A stretch of 64,000 bases of DNA from Pleomorphomonas diazotrophica (lineage in GTDB: Bacteria; Pseudomonadota; Alphaproteobacteria; Rhizobiales; Pleomorphomonadaceae): contig NZ_PJNW01000009.1 of NCBI RefSeq assembly GCF_002844595.1, forward strand, positions 279,604 to 343,603, read 5' to 3'. The number at the start of each line of letters is the position of its first letter. The stretch's first letter is position 1. The translations under genes and the position numbers were made by a program. Positions 43,782 to 51,555 of this stretch are shown here, piece by piece. The notes under the pieces were generated by a model. It ran no database searches and was not told where the DNA came from. It saw nothing but the letters and a program-made list of their open reading frames with translations.

Positions 43782-44815
43782 GCGAGTTCAACCCCGCCGT
43801 CCTTCTCGATCCGCCGCCCTTCCCGGCCGGGCGCGTCGCCGGCCTTGCCGACCGGCTCGCCCTGCTGATGGGTACGTCGGCCGACGTGCTGCTGGTGCAG
43901 GCCGAGGCGGTGGTGGCGCTCGAAGCGGTGGCGGCCAGCCTCGGCCGTCCGGGGTTCAAGGCGATCAACATCGTCACCGGCCCCTATGGCCTCTGGTTCG
44001 GCCGCTGGCTGCGGCGGACCGGCGCCGGCGTCGTCGAGGTTCGCGCCGAGGCAGCGCGGCCGGTCAGCGCGCGGGCGGTGGCGGCGACGCTCGACGCCCA
44101 TCCCGACGCCAACCTTCTGGCGGTGGTGCATGCGGAATCGGCCAGCGGCATTCGCAACCCCATCGAGGCGATCCTGCGCCTTGCCCGCGAGCGCGACATT
44201 CTCACCATGGTCGATGCCGTCGCCTCGCTGGGCGGCCACGCCTTCGCCGCAGACGCGCGCGGGGCGGACATCGTCGTTGCCGGGCCGCAGAAGGCGCTGG
44301 CCGGGCCGGCCGGCATCTCCTGGGTCTCCGTGTCCAAACGCGCCTGGGCGGAAATCGACCGGCCGGACGCGCCGGCGACCTCGACCCTGTCGCTGTGCGA
44401 TCTCAAGCGCCTCTGGCTCGACGCCGGGCGCGGCGCGCTGCCGGGCACGCCGGCCCCGCTGGAACTCTGGGCGCTCGCCGCCGCGCTCGATCGCGTCGAG
44501 GCCGAGGGCATCGCTCGCGTCGTCCACCGCCACGCCGAGGCGGCCATCGCCGCGCGAGATGGCCTCAAGGCTTTGGGCCTCTCGCCCTGGGCCGGGCCGG
44601 AGGAGGCCTCCCACCTCGTCACCGCCTTCGCCCCGCCCGCCGGCGTCGATCCGGCTTCCCTGCTCGACCGCCTCAAGGCGGCCGATCCCGAGTTCTCACT
44701 CGGCATCGGTGCCGGTGCCGACCGTCTCATCCGCCTCAACCACACCGGTCGCCGGGCCGATCTCCAGGTGGTCCACGGCATGATCGCGGCGCTGGCGGCG
44801 GCCCTGCGTCCCTGA
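43778..44815 (+). CDS. Class V PLP-dependent aminotransferase
   Basis: 345 residues, fold type I, in the serine-glyoxylate / alanine-glyoxylate aminotransferase set. Supporting motifs: LVQAEAVVALEAVAAS, AVVHAESASGIRNPI (PLP-contacting) , MVDAVASLGGHAFA (the Asp below the PLP ring) and GPQKALAGPAGISW, whose Lys (about residue 173) should bind PLP. Last gene of the operon, tightly coupled to the transporter, which suggests the cargo or a breakdown product carries an amino group. The N-terminus is shorter than in SgaA. Confidence 0.85.
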   Translation: MSEFNPAVLLDPPPFPAGRVAGLADRLALLMGTSADVLLVQAEAVVALEAVAASLGRPGFKAINIVTGPYGLWFGRWLRRTGAGVVEVRAEAARPVSARAVAATLDAHPDANLLAVVHAESASGIRNPIEAILRLARERDILTMVDAVASLGGHAFAADARGADIVVAGPQKALAGPAGISWVSVSKRAWAEIDRPDAPATSTLSLCDLKRLWLDAGRGALPGTPAPLELWALAAALDRVEAEGIARVVHRHAEAAIAARDGLKALGLSPWAGPEEASHLVTAFAPPAGVDPASLLDRLKAADPEFSLGIGAGADRLIRLNHTGRRADLQVVHGMIAALAAALRP

Positions 44816-44859
44816 CGTTGACAAGCCGCCCGCGCCTCCCTAAACATCCGGTCCTCGAA

Positions 44860-44933
44860 GCGGGTGTAGCTCAATGGTAGAGCAGCAGCCTTCCAAGCTG
44901 AATACGAGGGTTCGATTCCCTTCACCCGCTCCA
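44860..44933 (+). tRNA. tRNA-Gly (TCC)
   Basis: GCGGGTGTAGCTCAATGGT start; anticodon loop CTTCCAA gives TCC; T-arm GGGTTCGATTCCC; acceptor pairs with CACCCGC; encoded CCA. A GATTTTT run directly follows and may end transcription. Confidence 0.95.
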
Positions 44934-45335
44934 GATTTTTCTAGGATTTAGCTGGTGCGCCAATAGCTGGACGAGTTCCGGACACGCGGACATGCCTGTC
45001 ACGCAGCCATCGGCGAGCGCATTGCCCCCAAGGATCGCCATCCTCGTGCAGGCCGCTTGAATTCACACATTAATTCAAGGTGGACCTCAGGACGAGTAGG
45101 TGACGATGGTCTGTATCAGGCTCTCTTACCTTGCAGGAGCGCTATATCTACCTTGAGTTTTGTTCTGCCTAAGGTCCTGGCCTGCGCCAGGATGACAGCA
45201 GGATAGGACCGGGCGCCAACCTGACCGCTTGGTCCATATCAATCTCCTGTCATCCTGGAGCAGGCCAGGATCTCGGGCAGAATGGAGCAAGCGGCCGATA
45301 TCGGGCTCTATACAAGGTGGGCGACCATGTCCCCG
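44934..45335. other. Non-coding region after tRNA-Gly, with a long inverted repeat
   Basis: About 400 bp with no gene seen. Most of the left part is featureless. The right part holds a long hairpin (45175-45270). This is the junction between core genes ending at tRNA-Gly and accessory DNA that starts with hicAB. A repeat of the tRNA 3' end, which would mark an attachment site, was not seen in the window. Confidence 0.6.
45175..45270. repeat. Long imperfect inverted repeat
   Basis: Arms TCCTGGCCTGCGCCAGGATG onward (45175-45203) and 45245-45270 are near-perfect reverse complements: one base substitution and a 3-nt length difference. GGACC (45206-45210) and GGTCC (45231-45235) extend the pairing inward. 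Each arm is itself partly palindromic (CCTGGC..GCCAGG). Confidence 0.75.
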
Positions 45336-45746
45336 TCACGCAGCGGAGGCGTGCTTGCCTTCGATTTCCCGACGGGCCAGATCGGCGAGGAAGGCCGAGC
45401 GGGTCAGTCCGCGCGACTTGGCGATCTGGTCGATGGCGGCGAGCAGGCCAGCATCCATGGTGATGTTCGCCTTTGTCGTCCGGCCGGTCAGGCTGATCAG
45501 CGGAACGGCCAGCAGAAAGGCGCCTGTGGCCAAATCTTTCTTGACCTCTTCGTCCTCGCGGACTGCCTCCAGCGGGCGGGCCTCGGGCAGGGGCTCTCCC
45601 TCAAGGTGCAGCGACAACGCTTCGCTGGCATTGCTCAGGAGATCGTCCATCTCGTCGGCAGCCGAGAAGCAGCCGGGAACGTCGGGGAAGTGAATGCCGA
45701 AGGCGCTGTCCGTGTCCTTGTGCACGACACCGATGTAGTAGCGCAT
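45336..45746 (-). CDS. hicB: HicB-family antitoxin
   Basis: 136 residues. N-terminal HicB domain of partial RNase-H-like fold (YYIGVVHKDTDSAFGIHFPD, VPGCFSAADEMDDLLSNASE) binds the toxin; the C-terminal ribbon-helix-helix (ANITMDAGLLAAIDQIAKSR, SAFLADLARREI) should bind the operon promoter. Start at MRYYIGV (45746); the frame extends to 45767. Lies 11 bp after hicA, in the usual toxin-first order. Confidence 0.92.
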   Translation of the reverse strand: MRYYIGVVHKDTDSAFGIHFPDVPGCFSAADEMDDLLSNASEALSLHLEGEPLPEARPLEAVREDEEVKKDLATGAFLLAVPLISLTGRTTKANITMDAGLLAAIDQIAKSRGLTRSAFLADLARREIEGKHASAA

Positions 45747-45757
45747 AGGGGGGCCTC

Positions 45758-45940
45758 CTACAGCCATCCGGCTTGCTTGTAGATGTTCCGGACCGTGCCG
45801 AGGGGCAGATCCTTCTTGGGGTGCGGAACGGTGACGATCTTGTCGCCTTTCCTGAACTTGTGATGGGAGCCAGTGACCTTCACCAGTTCAAAGCCGTCTT
45901 TCTCAAGACGTCTGATGATGTCTCTGCTGCTGGTTTCCAC
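45758..45940 (-). CDS. hicA: HicA-family mRNA interferase toxin
   Basis: 60 residues from a GTG start at 45940 (METSSRDIIRRLEKDGFELV), the usual HicA length; the ATG at 45985 would add an unsupported extension. The dsRBD-like fold shows KVTGSHHKFRKGDKIVTVPH with the conserved catalytic-type His in GSHHKF, and ends in YKQAGW. Preceded by GGGAG eight bases upstream. Cleaves mRNA when not bound by HicB (family knowledge). Catalytic residues appear intact, so the pair looks functional. Confidence 0.92.
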   Translation of the reverse strand: METSSRDIIRRLEKDGFELVKVTGSHHKFRKGDKIVTVPHPKKDLPLGTVRNIYKQAGWL

Positions 45941-46147
45941 CGAAAGCACTCCCGATGCGCATATAAATACGCCCTGCCGTCGCACTTCTCAAGTCGCGGC
46001 CTCCGTCCCGTACCCCTCATTCGAGCACGCCAACCGTCTTCCCGTATGAATCGACCACACCGCAAGCGCGCTTAGGCCCTTGCGACGTCGTGCAAATCCA
46101 TTCGGAACGGGAGGCGGCATGCAGATACGGCCAAGCGAGGGCGATCG

Positions 46148-46960
46148 ATGAGCATCGCCCGCCTCATCGAAGAACTGGTCGCCACCGGCGCCCCGATCGA
46201 TGCCATCGTCATCGCCGTTCGGGCGGTTGAGGAAGGGCAGGCGGTCGAGGCGGAGCGGCGCGCCAGGGCGACCGAGCGCAAGCGCCAGCAGCGTGAGAGG
46301 GAGCGTGACAGGACGCGTGACGGTCACGCGACGGTCGCGGGACAGTCGTCCGACACCCCCCGTCCCCCCTCTTTCCCCCACACCCCCAAACACCCCCCTA
46401 TATCCCCCCAGACCACACCGGACGAGGCGCATGACGCGGCTTTTGAACCGATGTCGGCCTCGATGCCGACTTCTGGGCCGACTCGTGAGCCGACCTCGGA
46501 GCCGGATGGCGCAACGCTGGCTCGGGAGCTCAACGATGCCGGGGGGAGGGCGCTGGCGCAGCCTGCCTCGTCGCCGGGGCTGCTCGTGCTGTCCGAGCCG
46601 ATCAACTGGCTCCGCAACGGCTGCGACCTCAGGGCCGACATCCTGCCAACCATTCAGGCCCGATGTAGTCGGGCAAAGCCGTCGAGCATCCGGTCCTGGA
46701 GCTATTTCACCGAAGCCGTCTACCAGGCCCGCGACAACCGCCTGAAACCTGCACCGGAGCCAAACATTGCCCAATCCGCCCGCGCTTCCCGCAGCACTGG
46801 CCGCCCTGCAGCAGCCCGCCCTCACGACGCTCTCCTTGCCGCCTTCGCTCGCCGAGCTGGAGCGCACCTTGCGGCCCGAGGAGGCAGCGAGCCGGAGCCC
46901 GACCCTGAGCCGGGCGTTGACCCCGGCCGAACGATCGATCTTGTCGCAACTGGTCGATGA
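46148..46960 (+). CDS. Phage-like hypothetical protein (replication-protein type)
   Basis: 270-residue frame. N-terminus MSIARLIEELVATGAPIDAI, then a very basic charged stretch (ERKRQQRERERDRTRDGHA) and a Pro/Ser/Thr linker (FPHTPKHPP), an arrangement seen in small replication-type proteins of rhizobial prophages; this is from memory of such proteins. The last ~64 residues overlap the next frame by 194 bp and look unnatural, so the real end may be near 46765 and the tail a result of decay. Confidence 0.45.
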   Translation: MSIARLIEELVATGAPIDAIVIAVRAVEEGQAVEAERRARATERKRQQRERERDRTRDGHATVAGQSSDTPRPPSFPHTPKHPPISPQTTPDEAHDAAFEPMSASMPTSGPTREPTSEPDGATLARELNDAGGRALAQPASSPGLLVLSEPINWLRNGCDLRADILPTIQARCSRAKPSSIRSWSYFTEAVYQARDNRLKPAPEPNIAQSARASRSTGRPAAARPHDALLAAFARRAGAHLAARGGSEPEPDPEPGVDPGRTIDLVATGR

Positions 46961-47367
46961 TATCGCCCCGCTTGCCGAGGCCAGGCCCGACGCGTTCAGG
47001 TCCCTGAAGCAGGTCGCCAAGCTCCTTGCGGTGTTTCCTGCGGGCGACCTCAGCGAAGCGGTTATCGATGCCCGCTCGGAAGCCTACGAGATCGCCCTCG
47101 AGGATGTGCCCGCCTGGGCGGTCGAGGCGGCCGCCAAGCGTTGGATCAAGGGCGACGTGTCCGCCCTCATCGACAAGCCGAACCTCTCCTTCCCGCCATC
47201 CCCGCCCCAGCTCCGTGCGCTGGCGCTGGACGAGTGGGCAAAAGGCGCGCGCCGCTCTGTGGCGCTATCGGCGGCTGATGGCCGGGAAGGTGGAGCGCGT
47301 GGTGGCGCTGGAGGATCGGAGGCCGCTACCGGAGGAGATGTTTCAGTGCCTGAAGAGGATGACCTGA
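46767..47367 (+). pseudogene. Frameshifted phage-like gene
   Basis: Frame opens at TTG 46767 and gives natural-looking protein (PNPPALPAALAALQQPAL; EDVPAWAVEAAAKRWIKGDV; SFPPSPPQLRALALDEWAKG) until about 47243, where codon choice collapses. One frame over, good coding sequence resumes (LWRYRRLMAGKVERVVALED, ending LKRMT at TGA 47365-47367). The change fits one extra A in the AAAA run at 47240-47243: with AAA the reading becomes DEWAKARAALWRYRRLM. The unshifted frame runs on to 47822 across the DUF3563 gene, which is not credible. Similar proteins occur in phage replication regions. Confidence 0.6.
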
Positions 47368-47436
47368 TGGCGATCAGTCATCCACTCCTGCTGAAGACCA
47401 TGATCCAAAGAGAATCTGAAAGCTTCCTTCAGAACT

Positions 47437-47471
47437 TGCGATTAGGTCGCAGATGGTTCCGCGCTTATATT
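47437..47471 (+). promoter_or_regulatory. Promoter and dyad of DUF3563 cassette 1
   Basis: Dyad TGCGA-ttagg-TCGCA (47437-47451) overlaps a -35-like TTAGGT (47443-47448); 17 bp later comes TATATT (47466-47471). The same arrangement lies before cassette 2 at 48431-48465. Confidence 0.6.
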
Positions 47472-47536
47472 GAGGGCGTCAAAGAGAGAAGAGAAAGAGG
47501 CCGGAAACCTCCGGTCAGGAAAGAAGGAAAACCGAG

Positions 47537-47695
47537 ATGTTCGCCACCCTCAAGCGTACCGCCAAGCTCCTCCGCGTTCCCACCCAGGCTGAGCGCGATC
47601 TGGCCTACCTCAACGAAGCCGGCGACCGTTATGACCTGGAAGCCCGCGAGCGGAACCTCAGCCGCCGCAACCGCAACCGGACCCTCGGCCTCTGA
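47537..47695 (+). CDS. DUF3563 small protein, paralogue 1
   Basis: 52 residues, MFATLKRTAKLLRVPTQAER onward, ending RNRTLGL. Typical DUF3563: a basic N-terminus, then YLNEAGDRYDLEARERNLSR, probably helical and possibly DNA- or membrane-associated; function unknown. The leader carries the hairpin GGCCGGA-aacc-TCCGGTC (47499-47516) and a good ribosome-binding site GAAGGAAAACC. It is nearly identical, with its leader, to the gene at 48530. Confidence 0.85.
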   Translation: MFATLKRTAKLLRVPTQAERDLAYLNEAGDRYDLEARERNLSRRNRNRTLGL

Positions 47696-47815
47696 GGGGC
47701 AGACGGCAGCCAAAAAGCCTGACCACGACGTCGAGCGCTCGATACCTGACCGGTTCGGGCGCTTTGTCGTTCTGCGAAGCTTCATGAACGGACCAGAGAC
47801 GAAGGAACCGGCCGG

Positions 47816-48211
47816 TCAGTAATCGCAGTAGCCGCCGTCCATGTCGATCATCCCTCGTTCTCCATCGAACATCAGGCGCATGTCGCAGGTTTCCGTGTCG
47901 GGCGCCGAGATCGGGCCGGCGCAGAGGGCCTCGTCCGACATGTAGAGCTCCGCATACCAGCGATGATGCACATAGGTCTTGAAGCCGACGGTTTCTTCCG
48001 GCTGGACCAGACCGTAGTCCTTCAGTTGTCCGTCGAAGTCCGACCAATAGATGCGAATGATGGAGTTGGTGTCATTGGTGAAGCGGACGCCGGTTGGAAT
48101 GTTCGTCTCGAGCGATGGCGGCTTCATGTCCCCGCACCCGCCGGCAGACGCAAGGGATGCCTGAAAGGCAACTATCGAGACAACAACGGCACCAAGCAAA
48201 TATCGCTTCAT
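47816..48211 (-). CDS. Secreted VHL-beta-domain-like protein
   Basis: 131 residues from ATG 48211 (MKRYLLGAVVVSIVAFQASL, a signal peptide cleaved near ASA-GG). The mature part contains TGVRFTNDTNSIIRIYWSDF followed by DGQLKDYGLVQPEETVGFKT and YVHHRWYAEL, which matches the pattern of the von Hippel-Lindau beta domain (N..S..V.V.WlDf.G....Y..l.pg......TyvtHpW). Five cysteines could form disulfides. VHL-like domains are known in some bacterial secreted proteins but their role is unclear. Confidence 0.7.
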   Translation of the reverse strand: MKRYLLGAVVVSIVAFQASLASAGGCGDMKPPSLETNIPTGVRFTNDTNSIIRIYWSDFDGQLKDYGLVQPEETVGFKTYVHHRWYAELYMSDEALCAGPISAPDTETCDMRLMFDGERGMIDMDGGYCDY

Positions 48212-48430
48212 GATCGGCCTTCCCCAGGGCTCTTGTCGACACCTCATCATCTGCACAGAAAGCTCAACAATGGCAATGGGTATCTAGGCAGATTTACGCA
48301 TGTCGCGCTCTCGTTCGGCGGGAGAGCGGCCAGTCGACGATCGCGTCCAGCAGGCGGGAAGGGAGGTCGGCGGTGTTGCCCGATCCGTCGCCGCAGGTCG
48401 ACAGAGAATCTGAAGACCGCTTTCAGAAGT

Positions 48431-48465
48431 TGCGATTAGGTCGCAGGGGCATTCGGGCCTATATT
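48431..48465 (+). promoter_or_regulatory. Promoter and dyad of DUF3563 cassette 2
   Basis: TGCGA-ttagg-TCGCA dyad (48431-48445), TTAGGT (48436-48441), 18-bp spacer, TATATT (48460-48465). Second copy of the element at 47437-47471. Confidence 0.6.
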
Positions 48466-48529
48466 GAGGGCGTCAAGAGATGAGAGAAAGAGGCCGGAAA
48501 CCTCCGGTCAGGAAAGAAGGAAAACCGAA

Positions 48530-48682
48530 ATGTTCGCCACCCTGAAGCGTGCTGCCAAGGCCCTCCGCGTTCCCACCAAGGAAGAGATGGAACTGGCCTA
48601 CATCTACGAAGCCGGCGACCGTTACGACCTGGAAGCCCGCGAGCGCAACCTCGCCCGTCGTAACCGCAACCTCGGTTTCTGA
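48530..48682 (+). CDS. DUF3563 small protein, paralogue 2
   Basis: 50 residues, MFATLKRAAKALRVPTKEEM onward, ending RNRNLGF. Differs from paralogue 1 mostly in the middle (EMELAYIYEAGDRY against ERDLAYLNEAGDRY). ATG at 48530 follows GAAGGAAAACC; the frame extends back to 48464 through the conserved leader, which contains the same hairpin. Function unknown in the family. Confidence 0.85.
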   Translation: MFATLKRAAKALRVPTKEEMELAYIYEAGDRYDLEARERNLARRNRNLGF

Positions 48683-48810
48683 TGGCCCGGCGGCCCTGCC
48701 GCCGCCCATGATCGCCACGACGTCGAGCGCTCGATACCTGCCGGTTCGGGCGCTTTGTCGTATCCGGGCCATGGCTTGACGCCGGACGATAGGTCCGCGC
48801 CCCCTCAAAT

Positions 48811-48846
48811 GCGAAATCGGCCGCCCTTTGAGGGCAGCCGATTTGC
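48811..48846. terminator. Hairpin with T-rich flank
   Basis: AAATCGGC / GCCGATTT outer stem and GCCCT / AGGGC inner stem with one-base interruptions and a TTG loop. Could be a terminator for the DUF3563 cassette or another interspersed element. Confidence 0.4.
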
Positions 48847-48936
48847 TTGACTCCATGTTTTGTCTCAGGAAGTTCGGGGGATGGCCGGCCGCTGGAGTCG
48901 ACGGCCGGCCCCTCCCCACCGGGCGATCTCATTATC

Positions 48937-48981
48937 GCATCGGATGATCCGAAAACCGGATTCCACTTTTCGGTCCGATGC
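48937..48981 (-). repeat. 45-bp interspersed palindromic repeat, copy 2
   Basis: Reverse complement of 11256-11300 with one mismatch. Lies 8 bp after the stop codon region of the convergent secreted-protein gene, matching the after-gene placement of the other copies. Confidence 0.85.
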
Positions 48982-48989
48982 CCGTGAGA

Positions 48990-49406
48990 TCAGCCGCGGA
49001 TCTTGGCAGCCTCTTCATCGCTGGCGCTGCCGTAGAACACCGGCGCCGGATGGCGGGCGGCGTCGGCCTTGGCGGCGGCGGCGTTGGCCGGGTTCTCGAT
49101 CACCACCTTCTCGACGAAGACCGACGAGGCATTGTCGGAGCTGGGCGTCACCTCGGTGACGATCCGGGCGCCGGTGTCGCCATGGGTGGAGATCAGGGCG
49201 CCAGACGTGTTGGCGTCGACGGCATAGCGGGCGGCGTCGGCCTTGGCGGCGGCGGCATTGGCCGGGTTGGCGTCGGCGGGAACGACGACGAAGTGCGACT
49301 GGCCGTTATCCTTGTCGGCCGGGTCATACTGCAGGCTGCCGGCCGAAGCGACGGCGGGGATGGCGAACAGGGCGACGGCAACGGCGGCGGCGAAAGAGGT
49401 CTTCAT
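48990..49406 (-). CDS. Secreted protein with a repeated NPANAAAAKADAAR segment
   Basis: 138 residues. Signal peptide KTSFAAAVAVALFAIPAVAS with cleavage near ASA-GS. The segment NPANAAAAKADAAR occurs twice (about residues 48-61 and 105-118), giving two Ala-rich helices, each followed by a short strand region. No cysteines, no enzyme motif. Resembles small DUF4148-like exported proteins only loosely. Function unknown. Confidence 0.75.
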   Translation of the reverse strand: MKTSFAAAVAVALFAIPAVASAGSLQYDPADKDNGQSHFVVVPADANPANAAAAKADAARYAVDANTSGALISTHGDTGARIVTEVTPSSDNASSVFVEKVVIENPANAAAAKADAARHPAPVFYGSASDEEAAKIRG

Positions 49407-49779
49407 TTTCTAAACTCCAAATCGGTAAGCGGTTGTTTCAGGATTGGCAGCGGGGAGGTTCATCGCTGCCGATGACCGTCATTTAGGTCGCTTCCGATCA
49501 CGCTCAAACGCGCGCCGGATGACACTTGCAGGCGGCCGATTTGATCGGTGATCGCAAACGCGTGTCAGGAAAGTTGAACGGTTCAACCCTGACGCCGTGC
49601 GTGCGGTGGGCGGGAGTTCGGTGCCCTGCGGCACGGAAGCGCGAGCTTGTGCCTGCCCGAAATGATGGGCGAGATGATCTGCAACATATGGAAATTTAAC
49701 GGATCTTGGCTAAGATGGGTCAGTTGCAAATGACAATCAGCCGCGGCGCGGCTTGCTGACCGGCACTGCGAGGTCTGCA
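49407..49779. other. Non-coding region between secreted protein and PAS-GGDEF genes
   Basis: 373 bp. Contains the hairpin GTCAGG-aaa-GTTGAAC-g-GTTCAAC-CCTGAC (49564-49593), whose inner part is a near-perfect dyad of operator form. The divergent genes on each side both need promoters here. Nothing else identified. Confidence 0.55.
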
Positions 49780-51474
49780 TTGGAAGAGCAGTTCACATCA
49801 CCGGCCGACACAGGAGCCTCGGCCTCTTCCTGCGCCGCGGGGGCCTGCAGCAGTTTGCTGTTGCATTGCCCGACCAAGAACGAAACCCGCTGCGTTCTGT
49901 TCGACACGCTGTTCGGCACCAACTCGGCGCCCATTCTGCTGATCGATCCCGAAACCGAGGGATCGGTCGTCGACGCCAACAGGAAGGCCTCGGAGTTCTA
50001 CGGCTATAGCCGGGAAGAATTCAGAAAGCTCCATGTGTGGGACATCAACACGCTCGGCCGAGCCGTGTTGCCCGTCATGCGTGAGATATCCTCATGGTCC
50101 GGCGGCCACTATCCTCAGCGCTTTCGCCACAGGCTGGCCGACGGAACGGTGCGCGACGTGCAGGTTTACGCCGGTCCCATCGACCTCGTCGGGCAGAAGC
50201 TGCTGCTGTGCGTCATCCAGGACATCACCCAGGTGATCGAGGCCGAGCAGTTCAACCGCCTTCTCCTTGAAAGCGTCAATGTCGGCGTGTGCGGCATCGA
50301 CAATACCGGGGCGTTCACGTTCGTGAATCCCGAGGCCGTGAGGGCCTTCGGCTTCCTTCACGAAAGCGAAGTCATCAAGCTCGGCGTTCACCGTTTCCTC
50401 GACGGCGCTTTCCAGACGACGGACGGCGTGGTCGATCGCATTCTTCACATGGCCACGGCGGGTGCTTCGGCTGAGGGGCTCGATTGCCTGATGCGCCGGG
50501 AGGACGGCACGCCGTTTCCGGTGCGCCTTGTCGCCAGCCCGATACGGGTCGGCGACCGCGTTCAGGGTGCGGTTCTGAGCTTCAACGACCTGACGCGGGA
50601 GCGCGAGCGCGAGGACCAGGTCGCCGACCTGATCGACGCCATTCCCGGCGTGGTGTTTCAGGCCGTGATGACCCCGAACGGGCAGTTGAGGGTCACCTAC
50701 TTCAACGCTGCCGCCAAGGGCTTCCTCGGCATCGCCGACAGCGACGATCCGATGTCCCTCGAGGCACTCTCTCCGTTGCTGACCAGAGCCGATCGGGTGG
50801 GCGTGTTGCGCAGCCTCAGGCGATCGGCGTCCGAGCTTCAGTCGTGGGAGCGGGAGTTCCAGATCCGGAGCGGGGACACCGGCAAGTGGCTTCTCGGCCG
50901 GGCAAGGACGCGCCGCCAGGCCAACGGCGCTGTCGTGTTCAACGGCGTGCTTCTGGACATCACCGATCGGAAGCTTCTGGAGGCCCGCCTGGAGGATGAC
51001 GCCCTCACGGACCCTCTGACCGGCCTCAGGAACCGGCGGCATTTCGAGATTGCCCTGAAAGCTTCGGAGAAACTGCAATCCGCCGCTGGCCGGCCCTATT
51101 CGCTTCTGGTGATCGACATCGATCACTTCAAGCAGCTCAATGACCGCTATGGCCATGGTGCGGGCGACGACATGTTGCGCCATGTCGCCGACATCCTGCG
51201 GCTTCGATCCCGTCAGACCGATTGCCTTGCCCGATGGGGCGGCGAAGAGTTCGCGCTTCTGCTGCCGGGAACGGCGCTGGCTCTGGCCTCGGCTCTCGCG
51301 AGCGACATCCGCAGCGCGGTCGCCGAGGCCAGGCTGGTCGCGGATGGGCTCACGGTCAGCATCGGCGTTGGCGAAGTCGCCCACGGCGAAGATGCCGGCG
51401 CGCTTTTCAGGCGCGTCGACGCCGCGCTCTATCGCGCCAAGGAGAACGGCCGCAACCGGGTCGAGCTCGCCTGA
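49780..51474 (+). CDS. PAS-GGDEF diguanylate cyclase
   Basis: 564 residues, no transmembrane segment, so cytoplasmic. Three PAS domains: about 35-150 (NSAPILLIDPETEGSVVDAN), 155-270 (VGVCGIDNTGAFTFVNPEAV) and 285-395 (IPGVVFQAVMTPNGQL). The C-terminal GGDEF domain has the active-site motif as ARWGGEEFALLLPG and the I-site-free upstream region DIDHFKQLNDRYGHGAGDD. It should make c-di-GMP from two GTP. No in-frame ATG gives the N-terminus; TTG at 49780 has GCGAGG six bases upstream and is chosen. Signal unknown. Confidence 0.88.
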   Translation: MEEQFTSPADTGASASSCAAGACSSLLLHCPTKNETRCVLFDTLFGTNSAPILLIDPETEGSVVDANRKASEFYGYSREEFRKLHVWDINTLGRAVLPVMREISSWSGGHYPQRFRHRLADGTVRDVQVYAGPIDLVGQKLLLCVIQDITQVIEAEQFNRLLLESVNVGVCGIDNTGAFTFVNPEAVRAFGFLHESEVIKLGVHRFLDGAFQTTDGVVDRILHMATAGASAEGLDCLMRREDGTPFPVRLVASPIRVGDRVQGAVLSFNDLTREREREDQVADLIDAIPGVVFQAVMTPNGQLRVTYFNAAAKGFLGIADSDDPMSLEALSPLLTRADRVGVLRSLRRSASELQSWEREFQIRSGDTGKWLLGRARTRRQANGAVVFNGVLLDITDRKLLEARLEDDALTDPLTGLRNRRHFEIALKASEKLQSAAGRPYSLLVIDIDHFKQLNDRYGHGAGDDMLRHVADILRLRSRQTDCLARWGGEEFALLLPGTALALASALASDIRSAVAEARLVADGLTVSIGVGEVAHGEDAGALFRRVDAALYRAKENGRNRVELA

Positions 51475-51555
51475 AGACTTGGCGTCATCCAGCTTTCACG
51501 TGCACCCCGCGGCGTGGCAGAGTAGCCCGCCACCAGGAGCCCAAGACGAGACATC

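Larger units (their letters stand above)
48683..48989. other. Non-coding region after DUF3563 paralogue 2
   Basis: 307 bp without a gene. Its start repeats the downstream part of cassette 1 (CGACGTCGAGCGCTCGATAC, GGTTCGGGCGCTTTGTCG), probably a shared terminator. It then holds a hairpin (48811-48846) and the 45-bp palindromic repeat (48937-48981). Confidence 0.6.

Noticed and set aside
46767..47822. Single 351-residue protein spanning the phage-like gene and DUF3563 gene 1
   Set aside because: After about 47243 the frame is low-quality, and it passes through the DUF3563 gene out of phase.
44860..49000. Integrative element inserted at tRNA-Gly with attachment repeats
   Set aside because: The region looks accessory, but no integrase and no repeat of the tRNA 3' end could be seen inside the window.
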